Shown here: piece by piece, positions 1-11,300 of the stretch
Numbering within the stretch: position 1 is the first letter of the stretch
How the letters are laid out: the number at the start of each line of letters is the position of its first letter
Translations under genes and position numbers: made by a program
Assembly: GCA_021772775.1 (NCBI GenBank)
Contig: JAJFLH010000020.1
Span: 62,001 to 126,000 of the forward strand
Direction: 5' to 3'
Length of the DNA: 64,000 bases
DNA from: Mariprofundus sp.
Lineage (GTDB): Bacteria; Pseudomonadota; Zetaproteobacteria; Mariprofundales; Mariprofundaceae
The notes under the pieces: model-generated
What the model was told of the DNA's origin: nothing
Databases searched by the model: none
The model's input: the letters and a program-made list of their open reading frames with translations, nothing else

Positions 1-1
1 T

Positions 2-1678
2 GAAATTACAGTGAACAGTAAAGATGAAATTGGACAATTGGCTCATGATTTTAATGCGATGTCGGAATCACTGCGCCAGCAAACCCACGAGATTAATATG
101 AAAACCGACGAGTTACAGCACTCTGAACGAAAGTTTAGAGAGCTGTTTGAGAACATTGCTCAACCACTTTATATCAATGATCTCGAAGGCAAGCTGATTG
201 ACTGTAATCAGGCCATGGTTGATCTGTTTGGCTATGAGAGCCGAAAAGATATGGTTGATACGATTAAGAGTGGTGGATTCATTTTTCTCCATTCCGAACA
301 ACGTCAACATACCATTGAAAAGCTTATCGAGCATGGTGAAGTTAAAGGATTGGAAGTCGAATATAAGAAGAAAGATAACACGCCTGTTAAAGCACTGCTC
401 ACCTCCCGGGTTCGGATTAATGAAGATGGGGAAGTGATCGGTTTTGAAGGAATGATTCAGGATATTACCGAGCTGCGTCTACTTGAGGAGCAGCTACTGC
501 ACTCTCAGAAAATGGAATCGATTGGTACGCTGGCTGGTGGCATTGCGCATGATTTTAATAATCTTCTGGCTGCAATTATGTTGTCAGCTGAGTTGGCAAA
601 AGTTAAAAAGGATGATGCTGAACTGGTTGAAAAATATATTGATCGCATCTCCGGAGCTACACAGCGCGCTGCAGAATTAACGAGAAACCTGCTTGGTTTT
701 GCCCGCAAGGGAAAAATGCGTATTGAAGATATTGATACTGGAGAGCTGGTCTCAGAAGTTGAAGCACTGCTCAGAGAGACGATTGATCGATCTATTCGAC
801 TATATACGGATATTTCTCCAGACCTTTGCTCAGTGAGAGGTAACCCATCTCAAATTCATCAAATTCTGATGAACCTCTGTATCAATGCCAAGGACGCCAT
901 TCTTTCTGCAGATGGCCATGAATTGAAAATATCAGTTCGCAATTGCGATATTGATCAAGCCTTTGTAGATCATCACCCTGATGCTATATGTGGTTCTTAT
1001 GTACTTATTGATGTGACGGATGATGGCAGTGGTATTCCTGAAGACATAAAAAATCAGATATTTGATCCGTTTTTTACAACCAAAGGCGTTGGTGAGGGAA
1101 CGGGCCTTGGTTTGGCGACTGTCTACGGCATTATAAAAAATCATGATGGATTCCTCTATCTGGAGAGTGAGGATGGCAAAGGCACAACCTTCCATGTCTA
1201 TTTACCAGCTGCACCGACAGTGGTTGAGCATGTTGGCTTTGCCAATGAGGTTGAAGTAGTGCCAGAGCCACTGCATGTTGAGAGCGCGATAATGGCGGAA
1301 AATCACACCGTCCTGTTTGTTGATGATGAAGAGGTGCTGCGTGAAATTGCTTTTGAGTTTTTAACGTCTTGTGGTTACAACATTCTGATTGCCAGCAATG
1401 GTGAGGAAGCGTTGGAGATACTTGTCGATGAGCATCAAAATATCAGCTTGGCGATACTTGATTTAATGATGCCGAAGATGGGCGGTGAAGAGACGCTAAA
1501 AAACATGAAACATAAATATCCGGATATTCCAGTGATTATTGCTTCGGGTTACTCTTCTGAGAGTTTGAATCAGAAAATGAGCTTTCAGCAGTATGACGGT
1601 TACATTGAAAAACCTTATCTGTTGGCTGATTTGGAGCTTACGGTTGAAAAAGCATTGAGAGGAGGCTTTTCATCATAA
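2..1678 (+). CDS. Hybrid sensor histidine kinase, 5' end outside window
   Basis: The reading frame is open from the window edge, so the N-terminal sensor and membrane part is missing. The first residues (EITVNSKDEIGQLAHDFNAM) look like the end of a HAMP linker. Then come a PAS domain (roughly residues 36-155), a HisKA box with phospho-acceptor His in GGIAHDFNN, an HATPase_c domain (DDGSGIP, TGLGLATVYG) and a C-terminal receiver domain (FVDDEE, phospho-acceptor Asp in LAILDLMMP, conserved Lys in EKPY). This is a membrane-anchored hybrid kinase that would phosphorylate its own receiver. No partner regulator is adjacent. The same kinase-receiver core recurs at 28769-32200 and 55280-57478. The signal sensed cannot be told from this fragment. 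Confidence 0.93.
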   Translation, partial: EITVNSKDEIGQLAHDFNAMSESLRQQTHEINMKTDELQHSERKFRELFENIAQPLYINDLEGKLIDCNQAMVDLFGYESRKDMVDTIKSGGFIFLHSEQRQHTIEKLIEHGEVKGLEVEYKKKDNTPVKALLTSRVRINEDGEVIGFEGMIQDITELRLLEEQLLHSQKMESIGTLAGGIAHDFNNLLAAIMLSAELAKVKKDDAELVEKYIDRISGATQRAAELTRNLLGFARKGKMRIEDIDTGELVSEVEALLRETIDRSIRLYTDISPDLCSVRGNPSQIHQILMNLCINAKDAILSADGHELKISVRNCDIDQAFVDHHPDAICGSYVLIDVTDDGSGIPEDIKNQIFDPFFTTKGVGEGTGLGLATVYGIIKNHDGFLYLESEDGKGTTFHVYLPAAPTVVEHVGFANEVEVVPEPLHVESAIMAENHTVLFVDDEEVLREIAFEFLTSCGYNILIASNGEEALEILVDEHQNISLAILDLMMPKMGGEETLKNMKHKYPDIPVIIASGYSSESLNQKMSFQQYDGYIEKPYLLADLELTVEKALRGGFSS

Positions 1679-1739
1679 ACACTACGATGCAACGGCCTCC
1701 TGTCATGCACTCAAGAGCAGTATATTGCGCACATATCAC

Positions 1740-1826
1740 CAGTTAAAACTATGTTGTTAGTGCAATCTCTAGCAGCTAGACCTCGACCTCATTCCGGCAT
1801 GTTTTTAGCCGGCATCCATGGTGTTG
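1740..1826 (+). repeat. Dispersed intergenic repeat, copy 1
   Basis: First of four copies of a repeat of about 85 bp. It has a 5' box (GTTAAAACTATGTTGTTAG then TGCAA) and a 3' box whose core CCGGCatgtttttaGCCGG can fold into a hairpin, followed by a CATCCATGG motif. The other copies are at 5338, 39993 and 42197, all in the same orientation. This one lies between two convergent genes, where it could also end transcription. The remainder of the 1679-2009 gap shows no gene. Confidence 0.8.
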
Positions 1827-2009
1827 TAAAAGCAGGATTTCTGATAGTTCACTCAGGAGAGACGAACAGTCGAATTTTCAGCTCTTTTAGTTTGAAGCTG
1901 AGCATTCCCCCCCATCTGGATCCCATAGTGCTTTGCTTGAGTGATGAAGGTAATAGGCCGGAATGTTTGAATGCGCTGAGACTATAGTGAAATAATTTAA
2001 CTGAACCTG

Positions 2010-3464
2010 TTACAGGCCGGGCAATAAAGGTCTTAGCAGATAGACCAGAGTAGTCACAACGAGGATCATGATCAGGTTTAATCGGATGCCTGTTTTGACC
2101 ATGCTGTGCATGGGCACATGATCAGTACCAAAAACAATCGCATTGGGTGGGGTGGCGACCGGTAGCATGAATGCACAGGAGGCGCTCAAGGTAGCGACCA
2201 GTAGAACAGATGTAATATCCATCTCGTTGGCTAAACTTGCAGCAGCCAGAATGGGTAACATCACCTGAGTAGTGGCTGTGTTGCTGGTGATTTCAGTCAG
2301 GAAAATGATGATGCAGGCGATGCCTAACATCATGATAGGCAGGGGAACATCAGATAAGAACTCGAGTTGACTGCCAATCCAGCTGGAAAGTCCTGAATGT
2401 TGCATGCCATAAGCCAGTGCAAATCCACCACCGAGCAGCAGGACAATATCCCATGGTAGCTTTCTGAATGATTCGGTATTTAAAATTACGCCATGACTTT
2501 TGCTACGGAATAAGAACAGCAGGCTGGCCATGAACACTGCGACGGTGCCGTCATCAACGCCTTTATAAGGTAATAGACTTGCCCAGCCGGGAATGGTGAA
2601 ACTATCTGTTTGAATGCCTTTCCGACTCATCCAGAGCAGCGCTGTGATGGTAAGAACCCCGCCAACCATCTTCTCTTCAAAACGGATTTGACCAAGTTCG
2701 ATTAAAGATTGTTTTAAGGCAGAGCCATCCGACTGCTTCCATGGTAGACGAGCAAGCCCCGGCCCCAGTACGGCAAACAAAATGCCCAAACCGAGTATGA
2801 CCATGGGTACACCAACCATCATCCACTCCAGAAACGAGGGTACGGAGTCTGGTGCATGTAGACGCATATTCTCTAAAAACACCAGATTTGGAGCGGTTCC
2901 TACCGGTGTTCCCATGCCACCAATATTGGCCGAATAGGCGATAACCAATAGAAAGCTGGCAGCCATAGGGGCGATATCTTCAGCTTTATGCTCCTCCATC
3001 AACCTATGCAGCAGGGGTAGGGCGATGGTCACCATCAGCATAGTGGTGGCGGTGTTGGAAATCCACATAGATAAAAAGGCGGTCGCAGCTGCAAACCCCA
3101 TAGCCAACTGCAAAGGGTTGGCATGCAATCGGGCCAGCATGTTCAGAGCGATACGTTTATGCAGGTGGGTGTTCTCCATGGCTTGCGCAATCAGGAAACC
3201 GCCAATAAACAGAAAGATGATGCTGTTGAGGTAACGTGGGGCGATCTCTTTACCGCTGGCAATGCCAAACAGGGGAAAACAGACGAGTGGGAGTAGGGCG
3301 GTCAGGGCCAGAGGCACACATTCGGAGATCCACCAGATAGCCATCCAGAGTGCCACGCCGAGCATGGCAGCGGCCTGTGGGTGGCCCGGAATATCGACCA
3401 TTGTTGCACAAAACAGTGCGACAGCAGGGCCGCTGATACGGGCGATGAGAAGTTTTTGATTCAT
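2010..3464 (-). CDS. DASS (SLC13) family sodium:carboxylate/anion symporter
   Basis: Predicted inner-membrane transporter of the divalent anion:sodium symporter family (CitT/SdcS/INDY-like), 484 residues. Both family SNT signatures are visible, ISNTATTMLMV in the first half and TSNTATTQVMLPI in the second; in known members these bind sodium and the substrate carboxylate. Many hydrophobic segments fill the chain. The frame stays open 61 codons further upstream, but that extension is polar and unlike the family, so I start at Met at 3464 (MNQKLLIARISG); no strong Shine-Dalgarno decides it. Substrate is not predictable: dicarboxylates, citrate and sulfate are all possible. It is transcribed alone, divergently from the MFS gene. 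Confidence 0.88.
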   Translation of the reverse strand: MNQKLLIARISGPAVALFCATMVDIPGHPQAAAMLGVALWMAIWWISECVPLALTALLPLVCFPLFGIASGKEIAPRYLNSIIFLFIGGFLIAQAMENTHLHKRIALNMLARLHANPLQLAMGFAAATAFLSMWISNTATTMLMVTIALPLLHRLMEEHKAEDIAPMAASFLLVIAYSANIGGMGTPVGTAPNLVFLENMRLHAPDSVPSFLEWMMVGVPMVILGLGILFAVLGPGLARLPWKQSDGSALKQSLIELGQIRFEEKMVGGVLTITALLWMSRKGIQTDSFTIPGWASLLPYKGVDDGTVAVFMASLLFLFRSKSHGVILNTESFRKLPWDIVLLLGGGFALAYGMQHSGLSSWIGSQLEFLSDVPLPIMMLGIACIIIFLTEITSNTATTQVMLPILAAASLANEMDITSVLLVATLSASCAFMLPVATPPNAIVFGTDHVPMHSMVKTGIRLNLIMILVVTTLVYLLRPLLPGL

Positions 3465-3669
3465 AGTGAGTCCGTATTTATTCAGGTTTATGTGCCGGAA
3501 TGAAACTGGTCTGCGCGCCTTCAAGGATAGCATCATGACTAAGTTTGTTATCTTTGAGAGTATCATCCATAGCGACAAGCTAGCGCTACGGTTTGATGCG
3601 TCTACATCATTGTTCGTCGAGATTGTATTGCTGCTCGCCAAATCCAAATAGACAATTTACATTGCAGAG

Positions 3670-4959
3670 ATGCAGGTAAAAAAAACTCGAACCATGTGGT
3701 CATGGGCCTTTTACGATTGGGCTAACTCGGCTTATGCCACAACCGTGATGGCTGGTTTTTTTCCAGTCTTCTTTAAACAATATTGGGCCGCTGATATGTC
3801 GGTCAATGAATCCACCTTCTGGTTAGGAATCTCCAATGCCGGGGCCGGTCTGCTGGTGGCTCTGTTGGCACCAGTGCTGGGGGCTATTGCCGATCAGGGT
3901 GGTTTGAAAAAGCGTATGCTGTTGAGTTTTGCAACGATGGGGATGCTAATGACCGCCGCACTGTTTTTGGTGCAAGGCGGCTATTGGTTATTGGCGCTGA
4001 TGATTTATGTCTTTGGTGCAATCGGCTTTTCTGGCTCCAATGTGTTTTACGATGCGCTGATAGTTGATGTCTCTGAGCGCGATCAGCTGGATCGTGTTTC
4101 AGCGCTCGGATATGCCTTGGGTTATTGTGGTGGTGGTTTGTTGTTTGCATTGAATGTGTTGATGACTCTGCATCCAGACTGGTTCTTGCTGGCCGATAAA
4201 GCAGAAGCGGTTCGTTGGTCATTTGTTTCTGTAGCTCTGTGGTGGGGGCTATTTACCCTGCCGTTGATGCTGTTTGTGCATGAACCACGTGAAGCCGCCG
4301 CCGCGTACTGGTGGCAGGCAAGTAGAGATGGATTTACCCAACTCAGGGGTACCTTTCATCAACTGCGTTCATTGAAACCTGTATGGCTGTTTTTACTGGC
4401 CTATTTTTTCTATATTGATGGTGTGAATACGGTTGCCCGCATGGCTGTGGATTATGGTTTGTCATTGGGTTTTGATTCCACCGTTTTAATGACGGCACTG
4501 CTGATGACTCAATTTATTGCATTTCCAGCCGCTCTGGCGCTGGGCTGGTTGGGAGAGCGTTGGAGTGCAAAAGGTGTTATTTTGGTTTGTCTGGCCGTTT
4601 ATGCGGTGGTCTGTGTGTGGAGCACTAGCATGCAGCAGGCGACAGACTTTTACTGGCTGGCGGCCGCGATTGGTCTGGTGATGGGCGGGGTGCAGGCGCT
4701 CTCGCGCTCGATGTATGCGCGTCTGATTCCTCGCCATCAATCGGCTGAATTTTTTGGTTTTTTTAATATGCTGGGAAAATTCGCAGCTGTCATGGGGCCT
4801 GCTTTGATGGGTGTGGCAAGCATTGCATCTGGTAGTGTCCGTTTTTCAATTTTGGTGATCGTGCTGTTGTTTGCGGTGGGCGCTGTGCTTTTGCTTTGCG
4901 TTGATGAACAGACGCAGGAGGCTCAATCTGAAGCTACCAGTAAAACGGGGGCGATATGA
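3670..4959 (+). CDS. MFS transporter, UMF1 / Atg22-like family
   Basis: A 429-residue integral membrane protein. The start WSWAFYDWANSAYATTVMAGFFPVFF (cut here only in description) carries the family hallmark FYDWANSAYAT, and about 12 hydrophobic segments follow. Bacterial UMF1 proteins are major-facilitator carriers related to the yeast vacuolar amino-acid exporter Atg22; substrates are mostly unknown. The last codons overlap the cupin gene by 4 bp (ATGA), so the two are probably translationally coupled. Length is normal for the family. Confidence 0.88.
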   Translation: MQVKKTRTMWSWAFYDWANSAYATTVMAGFFPVFFKQYWAADMSVNESTFWLGISNAGAGLLVALLAPVLGAIADQGGLKKRMLLSFATMGMLMTAALFLVQGGYWLLALMIYVFGAIGFSGSNVFYDALIVDVSERDQLDRVSALGYALGYCGGGLLFALNVLMTLHPDWFLLADKAEAVRWSFVSVALWWGLFTLPLMLFVHEPREAAAAYWWQASRDGFTQLRGTFHQLRSLKPVWLFLLAYFFYIDGVNTVARMAVDYGLSLGFDSTVLMTALLMTQFIAFPAALALGWLGERWSAKGVILVCLAVYAVVCVWSTSMQQATDFYWLAAAIGLVMGGVQALSRSMYARLIPRHQSAEFFGFFNMLGKFAAVMGPALMGVASIASGSVRFSILVIVLLFAVGAVLLLCVDEQTQEAQSEATSKTGAI

Positions 4960-5294
4960 AAATCAGACATCTCGATGAGATTAAGCCGCAGGGTATATCG
5001 CACGATGCCGATATTTTGAAAAAAGTCTTATTCAGTGAGTCTGAACTGCCTGCTTCAGTGCGCCTGTCTCATGCTGTTTTTAAACCCGGTCAAAAAGCTT
5101 CAGGGCATCGTCATGATGATCTCTGTGAGATCTTTTATGTGATCAGTGGATCAGGGCTATTTTGTATTAATGGGCAGGAGCATCGGGTTAGCGCAGGAAG
5201 TTCGCTTCGCATTGATCCGCATGAGATGCATGAAGTGATCAATGACGGCAGTGATGATATGGCGCTGGTTTATTTCGGACTTGCGGCATCATAA
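4956..5294 (+). CDS. Small cupin-domain protein
   Basis: A 112-residue single-domain cupin. The first motif is seen around GHRHDDLCEIFYVISGSG (metal-ligand His/Glu positions H, H, E) and the second around IDPHEMHEVINDG. Single-domain cupins act as small metal-dependent enzymes or ligand-binding proteins; nothing here fixes the ligand. It begins inside the stop of the UMF1 transporter gene, which suggests that it acts on, or senses, what that transporter carries; this is inference from overlap only. Confidence 0.8.
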   Translation: MKIRHLDEIKPQGISHDADILKKVLFSESELPASVRLSHAVFKPGQKASGHRHDDLCEIFYVISGSGLFCINGQEHRVSAGSSLRIDPHEMHEVINDGSDDMALVYFGLAAS

Positions 5295-5337
5295 CATTGC
5301 AATGTGGATAAAGAGTCTCTCAATTATCTCCACTAGC

Positions 5338-5424
5338 TCGTTAAGGCTATGCTGTTAGTGCAAGGCTAAGAAGCTAAAGATCAGCGTCATTCCGGCATGT
5401 TTTTAGCCGGAATCCATGGTGATT
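5338..5424 (+). repeat. Dispersed intergenic repeat, copy 2
   Basis: Best-preserved copy. Left box GTTAAGGCTATGCTGTTAG then TGCAAGG; right box CAGCGTCATTCCGGCATG then TTTTTAGCCGGAATCCATGG. ATTCCGGC and GCCGGAAT can pair into an 8-bp stem with a 9-base loop. It fills the space between the convergent cupin and YgiQ genes and touches the YgiQ stop codon, so it may serve as a bidirectional transcription end. Confidence 0.82.
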
Positions 5425-7565
5425 TACTTTTTCCGATTGCGTCGGTGTCTGGGCACCGAGCTGTGAGGTTTTGAAGTCGGCCTGATGCGTTCATTACGTC
5501 CGGTTGGAGGAATGAGACATTCAGGAGTATTACCAATCAATTCAGGATGTTTCATCTTGATCAGCGCTTCTCGTAGTAAGGGCCAGTTCTTGGGGTCATG
5601 GTAACGCAGCAGAGCTTTGTGTAGATCACGCTGTTTTTTTCGTTTTGGCGTGAATACGGACTCGCTCTTTCTGCTGATTTTTCTGAGTGGATTTTTACCT
5701 GAATAATACATCGCCGATGCAGTCGCCATGGGGGAGGGAAGGAAGGCCTGAACCTGATCCGGTCTGAATTTGTTTGCTTTCAACCAGAGAGCCAGATTGA
5801 GCATGTCTTCATCATTGGTGCCGGGATGAGCGGCGATAAAGTAGGGGATCAGATACTGTTTTTTACCGGCTTTTTTTGAGGCTTGATTAAACATGGTCTT
5901 GAAACGATCAAAGCTGTCGATGCCCGGTTTCATCATTTTGGAAAGTGGTTCGTTTTCCGTATGTTCAGGCGCTATTTTTAAGTAGCCCCCGACGTGATGA
6001 GTGGCCAGCTCTTGAATGTATTCGGGTGACTCTACAGCCAGGTCATAACGCAAGCCGGAGGCGATGAAAATACGCTTTATACCGCGCAGTTGGCGAGCAT
6101 GACGATAGAGGTGAATTAATGGTGTGTGGTCGGTGTTGAGGTTTTTACAGATGCCAGGAAACACACAGGATGGCTTGCGGCAGGCTGCTTCAATCTCGGT
6201 TGATTTGCAGGCCAGTCGATACATGTTTGCAGTCGGGCCTCCCAGATCGGAAATTGTACCGGCAAAGCCGGGTGTCTTGTCACGAATATTCTCGATCTCT
6301 TTGATGATCGAATCTTCCGAACGGCTTTGAATAATGCGCCCCTCATGCTCGGTGATCGAGCAGAAAGTGCAGCCGCCAAAACAGCCTCGCATGATATTGA
6401 CCGAGTGTTTGATCATATCGTAAGCCGGGATACGCTGATCACCATAATCGCTGTGCGGTCGGCGTGAATAGGGTAGAGCGAATACAGAGTCCATCTCAGC
6501 AGTGGAGAGGGGGATTGCCGGTGGATTGAGCCAGACATGGCGTTCACCATGCTGCTGCACCAGTGCCCGCGCATTGCCCGGATTGGTTTCCAGATGCAGC
6601 AATCGTGATGCATGGGCATAGAGCACAGGGTCTGCTTTCACCGCTTCAAACGAGGGCAGACGAATGACGGTTTTGGACCGATTCAGTTTGATATGGCTGA
6701 TTGGAATCTGTACTTCGTTGTTCGCCTCAATCTTACTTTGAGCTGTTTTTTGGCTGCTTTTTGTAGCGCAATCACCACCATTATCGGGAGTAGCCATAGC
6801 GTAGGGGTCGATGTGTTCAATGAGTTCACCGGGAGTGTCTACTTCTGATGAATTCAGCTCAGACCAGCCAACAGGCACTTCACGGCACATCAAGGCGGTG
6901 CCGCGAATATCGGTCATATTCTTGATTGGCTCATCTGCGGCTAAACGATGCGAAATCTCAATGATCTGTCGTTCAGCATTGCCAAACACCAGCATGTCCG
7001 CTTTCGAATCCGGTAATACAGAGCGTCTCACCGTATCCGACCAATAATCATAATGCGCAATACGTCGCAGTGAAGCTTCGATACTACCAATAATGACCGG
7101 CACTCCTTTAAAGGCTTCACGACAGCGCTGAGCATAGACAGTGACTGCACGGTCAGGCCGCTTGCCAGCTTGGCCACCAGCGGTATAGCTATCATCCGAA
7201 CGAATACGTCGTTCTGAGGTATAGTGGTTGACCATGGAATCCATATTGCCGGCGGTAACGCCAAAATAGAGATTGGGTTTTCCGAGTGCCCGAAAATCAT
7301 CGGCCGATTTCCAATTGGGTTGTGCAATAATGCCAACACGAAAGCCCTGTGCTTCGAGAACACGTCCAATCACCCCCATGCCAAAACTGGGGTGATCCAC
7401 ATAAGCATCACCGCTAACGATGATGATATCGCAACTGTCCCATCCGAGTTTCTGCATCTCTGCTTTGTTCATTGGTAGTTGTGGGGCAGAGCGCAGGTTT
7501 GGCCGGTACTTTGGCCACTCCAGAATTGATCGCGTCTCAGCTAGGTATGAAGATGTCATGCGCAA
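5424..7565 (-). CDS. ygiQ: YgiQ family radical SAM protein
   Basis: A 713-residue protein matching the YgiQ (UPF0313) radical SAM family in length and architecture. The [4Fe-4S]/SAM-binding motif CFGGCTFC (CX3CX2C) lies near the middle in [20 protein letters not shown]. The N-terminal half has the typical family features ([35 protein letters not shown]), and the C-terminal tail is basic (RHRRNRKK). The reaction is not known for the family. A Gln/Lys/Asn-rich insert (roughly residues 265-300) lies before the catalytic domain. It stands alone; its stop abuts repeat copy 2. Confidence 0.93.
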   Translation of the reverse strand: MRMTSSYLAETRSILEWPKYRPNLRSAPQLPMNKAEMQKLGWDSCDIIIVSGDAYVDHPSFGMGVIGRVLEAQGFRVGIIAQPNWKSADDFRALGKPNLYFGVTAGNMDSMVNHYTSERRIRSDDSYTAGGQAGKRPDRAVTVYAQRCREAFKGVPVIIGSIEASLRRIAHYDYWSDTVRRSVLPDSKADMLVFGNAERQIIEISHRLAADEPIKNMTDIRGTALMCREVPVGWSELNSSEVDTPGELIEHIDPYAMATPDNGGDCATKSSQKTAQSKIEANNEVQIPISHIKLNRSKTVIRLPSFEAVKADPVLYAHASRLLHLETNPGNARALVQQHGERHVWLNPPAIPLSTAEMDSVFALPYSRRPHSDYGDQRIPAYDMIKHSVNIMRGCFGGCTFCSITEHEGRIIQSRSEDSIIKEIENIRDKTPGFAGTISDLGGPTANMYRLACKSTEIEAACRKPSCVFPGICKNLNTDHTPLIHLYRHARQLRGIKRIFIASGLRYDLAVESPEYIQELATHHVGGYLKIAPEHTENEPLSKMMKPGIDSFDRFKTMFNQASKKAGKKQYLIPYFIAAHPGTNDEDMLNLALWLKANKFRPDQVQAFLPSPMATASAMYYSGKNPLRKISRKSESVFTPKRKKQRDLHKALLRYHDPKNWPLLREALIKMKHPELIGNTPECLIPPTGRNERIRPTSKPHSSVPRHRRNRKK

Positions 7566-7708
7566 ACGCTATCACCAATTTCGATTGATGCTCTTCTCAG
7601 AGCTGTTTTTTTGTGAAAAAGCATATATTCTCCTCAGGGACTGTTCATCTGGCTTGATGACTTCGATAATTAACGAGAAGCGCATGAGAAAAATGGAGGC
7701 TGCAAATA

Positions 7709-7948
7709 ATGAAAACAATGACGTGCAAACAACTCGGTGGAGCTTGCGATAAAGAATTTTGTGCCAGCACTTTTATAGAAATATCAGAACTGAGCCAAAA
7801 TCATGGCATGGAGATGTTCGAAGTAGGCGATGAAAAACACATTGAAGCGATGAACCGAATGAAGGGATTGATGACTCATCCAGAGGCCATGAAAAAGTGG
7901 ATGGAAGATAAGCGGCAGGAGTTTAATGCCTTGCCATGTAATAAATAA
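7709..7948 (+). CDS. DUF1059 family small protein
   Basis: A 79-residue soluble protein. Its start MKTMTCKQLGGACDKEFCAS, with paired cysteines around a CKQLGGAC motif, followed by the acidic EISELSQNHG helix and a Met-rich MNRMKGLMTHPEAMKKWMEDKR segment, is characteristic of DUF1059. Function is unknown; the Cys pattern could bind metal. A GGAG ribosome site lies a short distance upstream. The gene is monocistronic and divergent from ygiQ. Confidence 0.8.
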   Translation: MKTMTCKQLGGACDKEFCASTFIEISELSQNHGMEMFEVGDEKHIEAMNRMKGLMTHPEAMKKWMEDKRQEFNALPCNK

Positions 7949-8050
7949 CAGCGAACCGCCGCTCGTTCGAAGTCCGTTTGAGTCGAGAGTAAAAAACGAA
8001 CAGTGGTTGTAAAATAATTCTATATTGTGTCCCCGAATTAGATTTCATTC

Positions 8051-8191
8051 ATGGGCGATGGAGGTGCCTTACTTATTATCGGCATCCGTTACCTTGAACT
8101 GAATCCAGTGCATGCACAAATGGTCAAACATGCTGAGGATTATGAACGGCAGAGTGCCAAGTGGCGATGGCTCCTTTCTGAGCGAGTTTGA
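8051..8191 (+). pseudogene. Remnant of REP-associated (Y1/IS200-like) transposase
   Basis: An open stretch of 46 codons reads GALLIIGIRYLELNPVHAQMVKH in its middle (given here only as the hallmark YLELNPVHAQMVKHAEDY), the conserved C-terminal motif of RAYT-type Y1 transposases. The catalytic HUH part and the rest of the enzyme are gone. The motif TGTCCCCG occurs on both sides, at 8029-8040 and 8259-8271, consistent with an internally deleted element. The 7949-8325 gap holds nothing else. Confidence 0.72.
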
Positions 8192-8325
8192 GCCTATGGC
8201 GGGGCGAGTATTGCGATCAAATAAGGCGGGCAGGAAACGAATTAATTAATCGGTGAAATGTCCCCGGAGTTCCCTGTTTTTTCTAGTGATGGAACCACTC
8301 AAGCCCAGTGCCCCGTAACGATTAA

Positions 8326-11300
8326 TCAACGAATCTCATTCACCCAGTCTGCATTTAAAGCAATATTCAATTCTTTTGCCATCTCTTTAAAATCAACGAG
8401 AATATTAGCAGCCGTTTTAAGATCACTATTTTCTCCAGAGGTTTCTAATTGCGAACATTTTTCAGCAAATAGAGTGGCTGAAACTGAGCGACTAGCTCCT
8501 TTTAATCGATGCCCATGGCTCTTTAATGTAGCACCATCATTGTTGGTGATCGCCGCCTCAATGGCTTCAATATTCTTTGGTAATTCATCAAGATAAGCAT
8601 CAAGTATCATGCCAATGCCAAAACCGATATCTTCTCGCATCTGACATAATGCAACCTTGTCAATGAGACTGCTATCGCTCGCAGCTTGAAGCTCAGGTCC
8701 CAGAGGCGCACTCTCAATAGTTTCATCAGCCGCAGGTAGCCACTCTGTCAATATCTCATGCAGAGAAGCTCCCGTTAAAGGCTTGGTTAAATGTCCATCC
8801 ATACCTGCTTCGCTGGTTCTTTGGCGATCCTCTGTAAGTGCATGTGCGGTAAGCGCAATAATTGGCACATGTGTATCACCACCCATTTTTAGCTCAATTT
8901 CACGAATCTCACGCGTTGCTGAAATACCATCAAGCTCAGGCATCTGAACATCCATGAGAACAAGATCATAGTTATATTCGACAAAATATTTAATGGCTTC
9001 CACACCATTATGAGCCAAATCTACGCTATTGAATCCTTGATGGGCCAGCATCCCCAGTGCTACTTGCTGATTCACAAGGTTATCCTCAGCCAAAAGAATT
9101 TTCTCTTCACGCTGACCTGCTCTGTGTCCTTCACTATTTTTTTTCTGACGCTCTCTTATGCCCATGACTGACAATATAGTTTCAAAAAGTGAACTCAAAT
9201 AAATGGGTTTCCGCATGAAACCATCAAGTCCATACTGCTCACACAAGTGAGCATCAAAAGTCATATCCAGTGATGTTGTCATGATTACTTTCAGCTTAGA
9301 TAGTTCAGGTGTCTCTTTAATAAGTCGAGCCAGTGCCATGCCATCCATGCCTTCCATCTGCTGGTCGATAGTAATGAGGTCATAAGCCTCGCCTGTAGCT
9401 GCTTTATTGCGAAGCTCCTGCATGGCTGAGCGGCCACTAGAACAAGCTTTCATCTGCATGCCCCAAGCATGTAATGCGTCATGTAATTTGTTGCGCATGG
9501 TTGAGCGGTCATCAACAACCAAGCCTCGCCACTGAGAGAATTGTGAATGATAATGATGAGGCCCATCTTTAATTGAAGATGCCTTTTGAAGATGAAGTTC
9601 AAAGAAAAAGCTTGAGCCTCTTCCCATTTCACTCGCTACAGTAATCTCTCCACCCATTAAGGCAACGAGGTTCTTTACAATAGATAAGCCTAAGCCTGTA
9701 CCACCATGTTTTCGTGTATCGGTACCATCGGCTTGCGTAAACTCTTCAAACAGCTCTTTCTGATTTGATTCGGAAATACCCTTACCCGTATCTTTAACCG
9801 TAAACCTTATCACGGCATCAGAGTCAGTTTCACTCACCAGATCAACTGCGATTAAAATCTCCCCCTCCTCAGTAAATTTAACAGCATTAGAAAGTAGGTT
9901 CATCATGACCTGTTGAAGGCGGTCTGAATCACCCATCAATAAGTTTGGAAGATTCGGGATGCTTCGTGCAATCAATTCTAGCGTGGCTTCATCTTCATCA
10001 ATATTGCTGCCAAATATGTTGACTACATGTTCAATAACTTCATTAGGGTTAAATTCAACACACTTAATTTCCAACTTGCCTGCTTCTATTTTGGAAAAAT
10101 CGAGAATATCATTGAGAATAGTAAGTAGTGCTTCGCCACTTGATTTTACAGTATTTAAATTAAAGCGCTGCATTTCTGTGAGATCAGTTTTTAAAACCAA
10201 CTCGGTTAAGCCAAGCACTCCATTAAGGGGAGTTCGGATCTCATGACTCATGGTGGCAAGAAACTCGCTTTTGCTAACGCTTGCCTCTTGCGCCTTGCTA
10301 GCTGTCTGATGAAGCTCCTGCGATAATGCCTCGAGACGTAACTCAGCCAGGACTCGCTCTGTGATATCGAAGGCAACTGCATAGACACCCACCAGATTAC
10401 CTTCCACCATGATAGGAACTACACTCATAAAAACATGAATGGTACGATCATCGATGGCATTCATTCGAATATGGACACTCTGAGCATCCCCTTGCTTAGC
10501 TAAATCGAATGCCTTGATCCCCTCAGATTTACACTCATCATCATAAAGTTCAGCGATAGCTTTACCGAATAGAAAATCACTAGTAAAACCAGTTAGTAGA
10601 ATTGCTGCTGAATTCAGATGTGTAATCAGGCCGTTAGTGTCTAAAGAGAAAACTGCATTGGGATTACGTTCGAACAATGCTCGATACTGACTTCCTGCAG
10701 CCAACAGGTCCTCTTCCATATCTTGCATCACTGAACGCATAAACTCGACATATCGCCCTTCCATGCTGTGTGCAACATCAGTAATCGTGACCAGTCCCAT
10801 GAATGCATTGTTATCGCCAACGACTACCAAATGACGGGTATGGTTATGCTTCATCAATATTGAAGCTTCTGGAACAAATGCTTTACAGTGAATCGTTACA
10901 GGCACTTTCATTACTTCACGTACTGACAATGTTTCCCATTCCACTGATGGCTGTCTAAACAGATGGGTAATGCTTCTCGATGTTAAAATTCCAACAGGCT
11001 TATCCTTATCTAGGATAATGATAGCGTGCTTACATGCATTCATCAGTTGAATAGCTTCGACTATAAGCATCTCTTGGGAAACAGTCATTTGAACTTTGAT
11101 CAGGATATCTGAAACTGTTTGCAGTTTGGAAAAATGTTCTACGCCAAGGTTTGCGATGAAACTGGACATCGTGACTACACCAACTAAATCTCCACTTTCA
11201 TTTTCCACCACGAGATGGCGCATCTTTCGAAGTACCAATTCATCATAGGCGTGAAAGACATTTGCATCGGCCTGAACACTGAATGCCGGTGAATTCATGT

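Noticed and set aside
1751-1987. 78-codon plus-strand ORF
   Set aside because: Lies across repeat copy 1, whose other copies are not coding in this frame.
3465-3647. N-terminal extension of the DASS transporter
   Set aside because: The frame is open, but the extra 61 residues are polar and not typical of the family; treated as leader.
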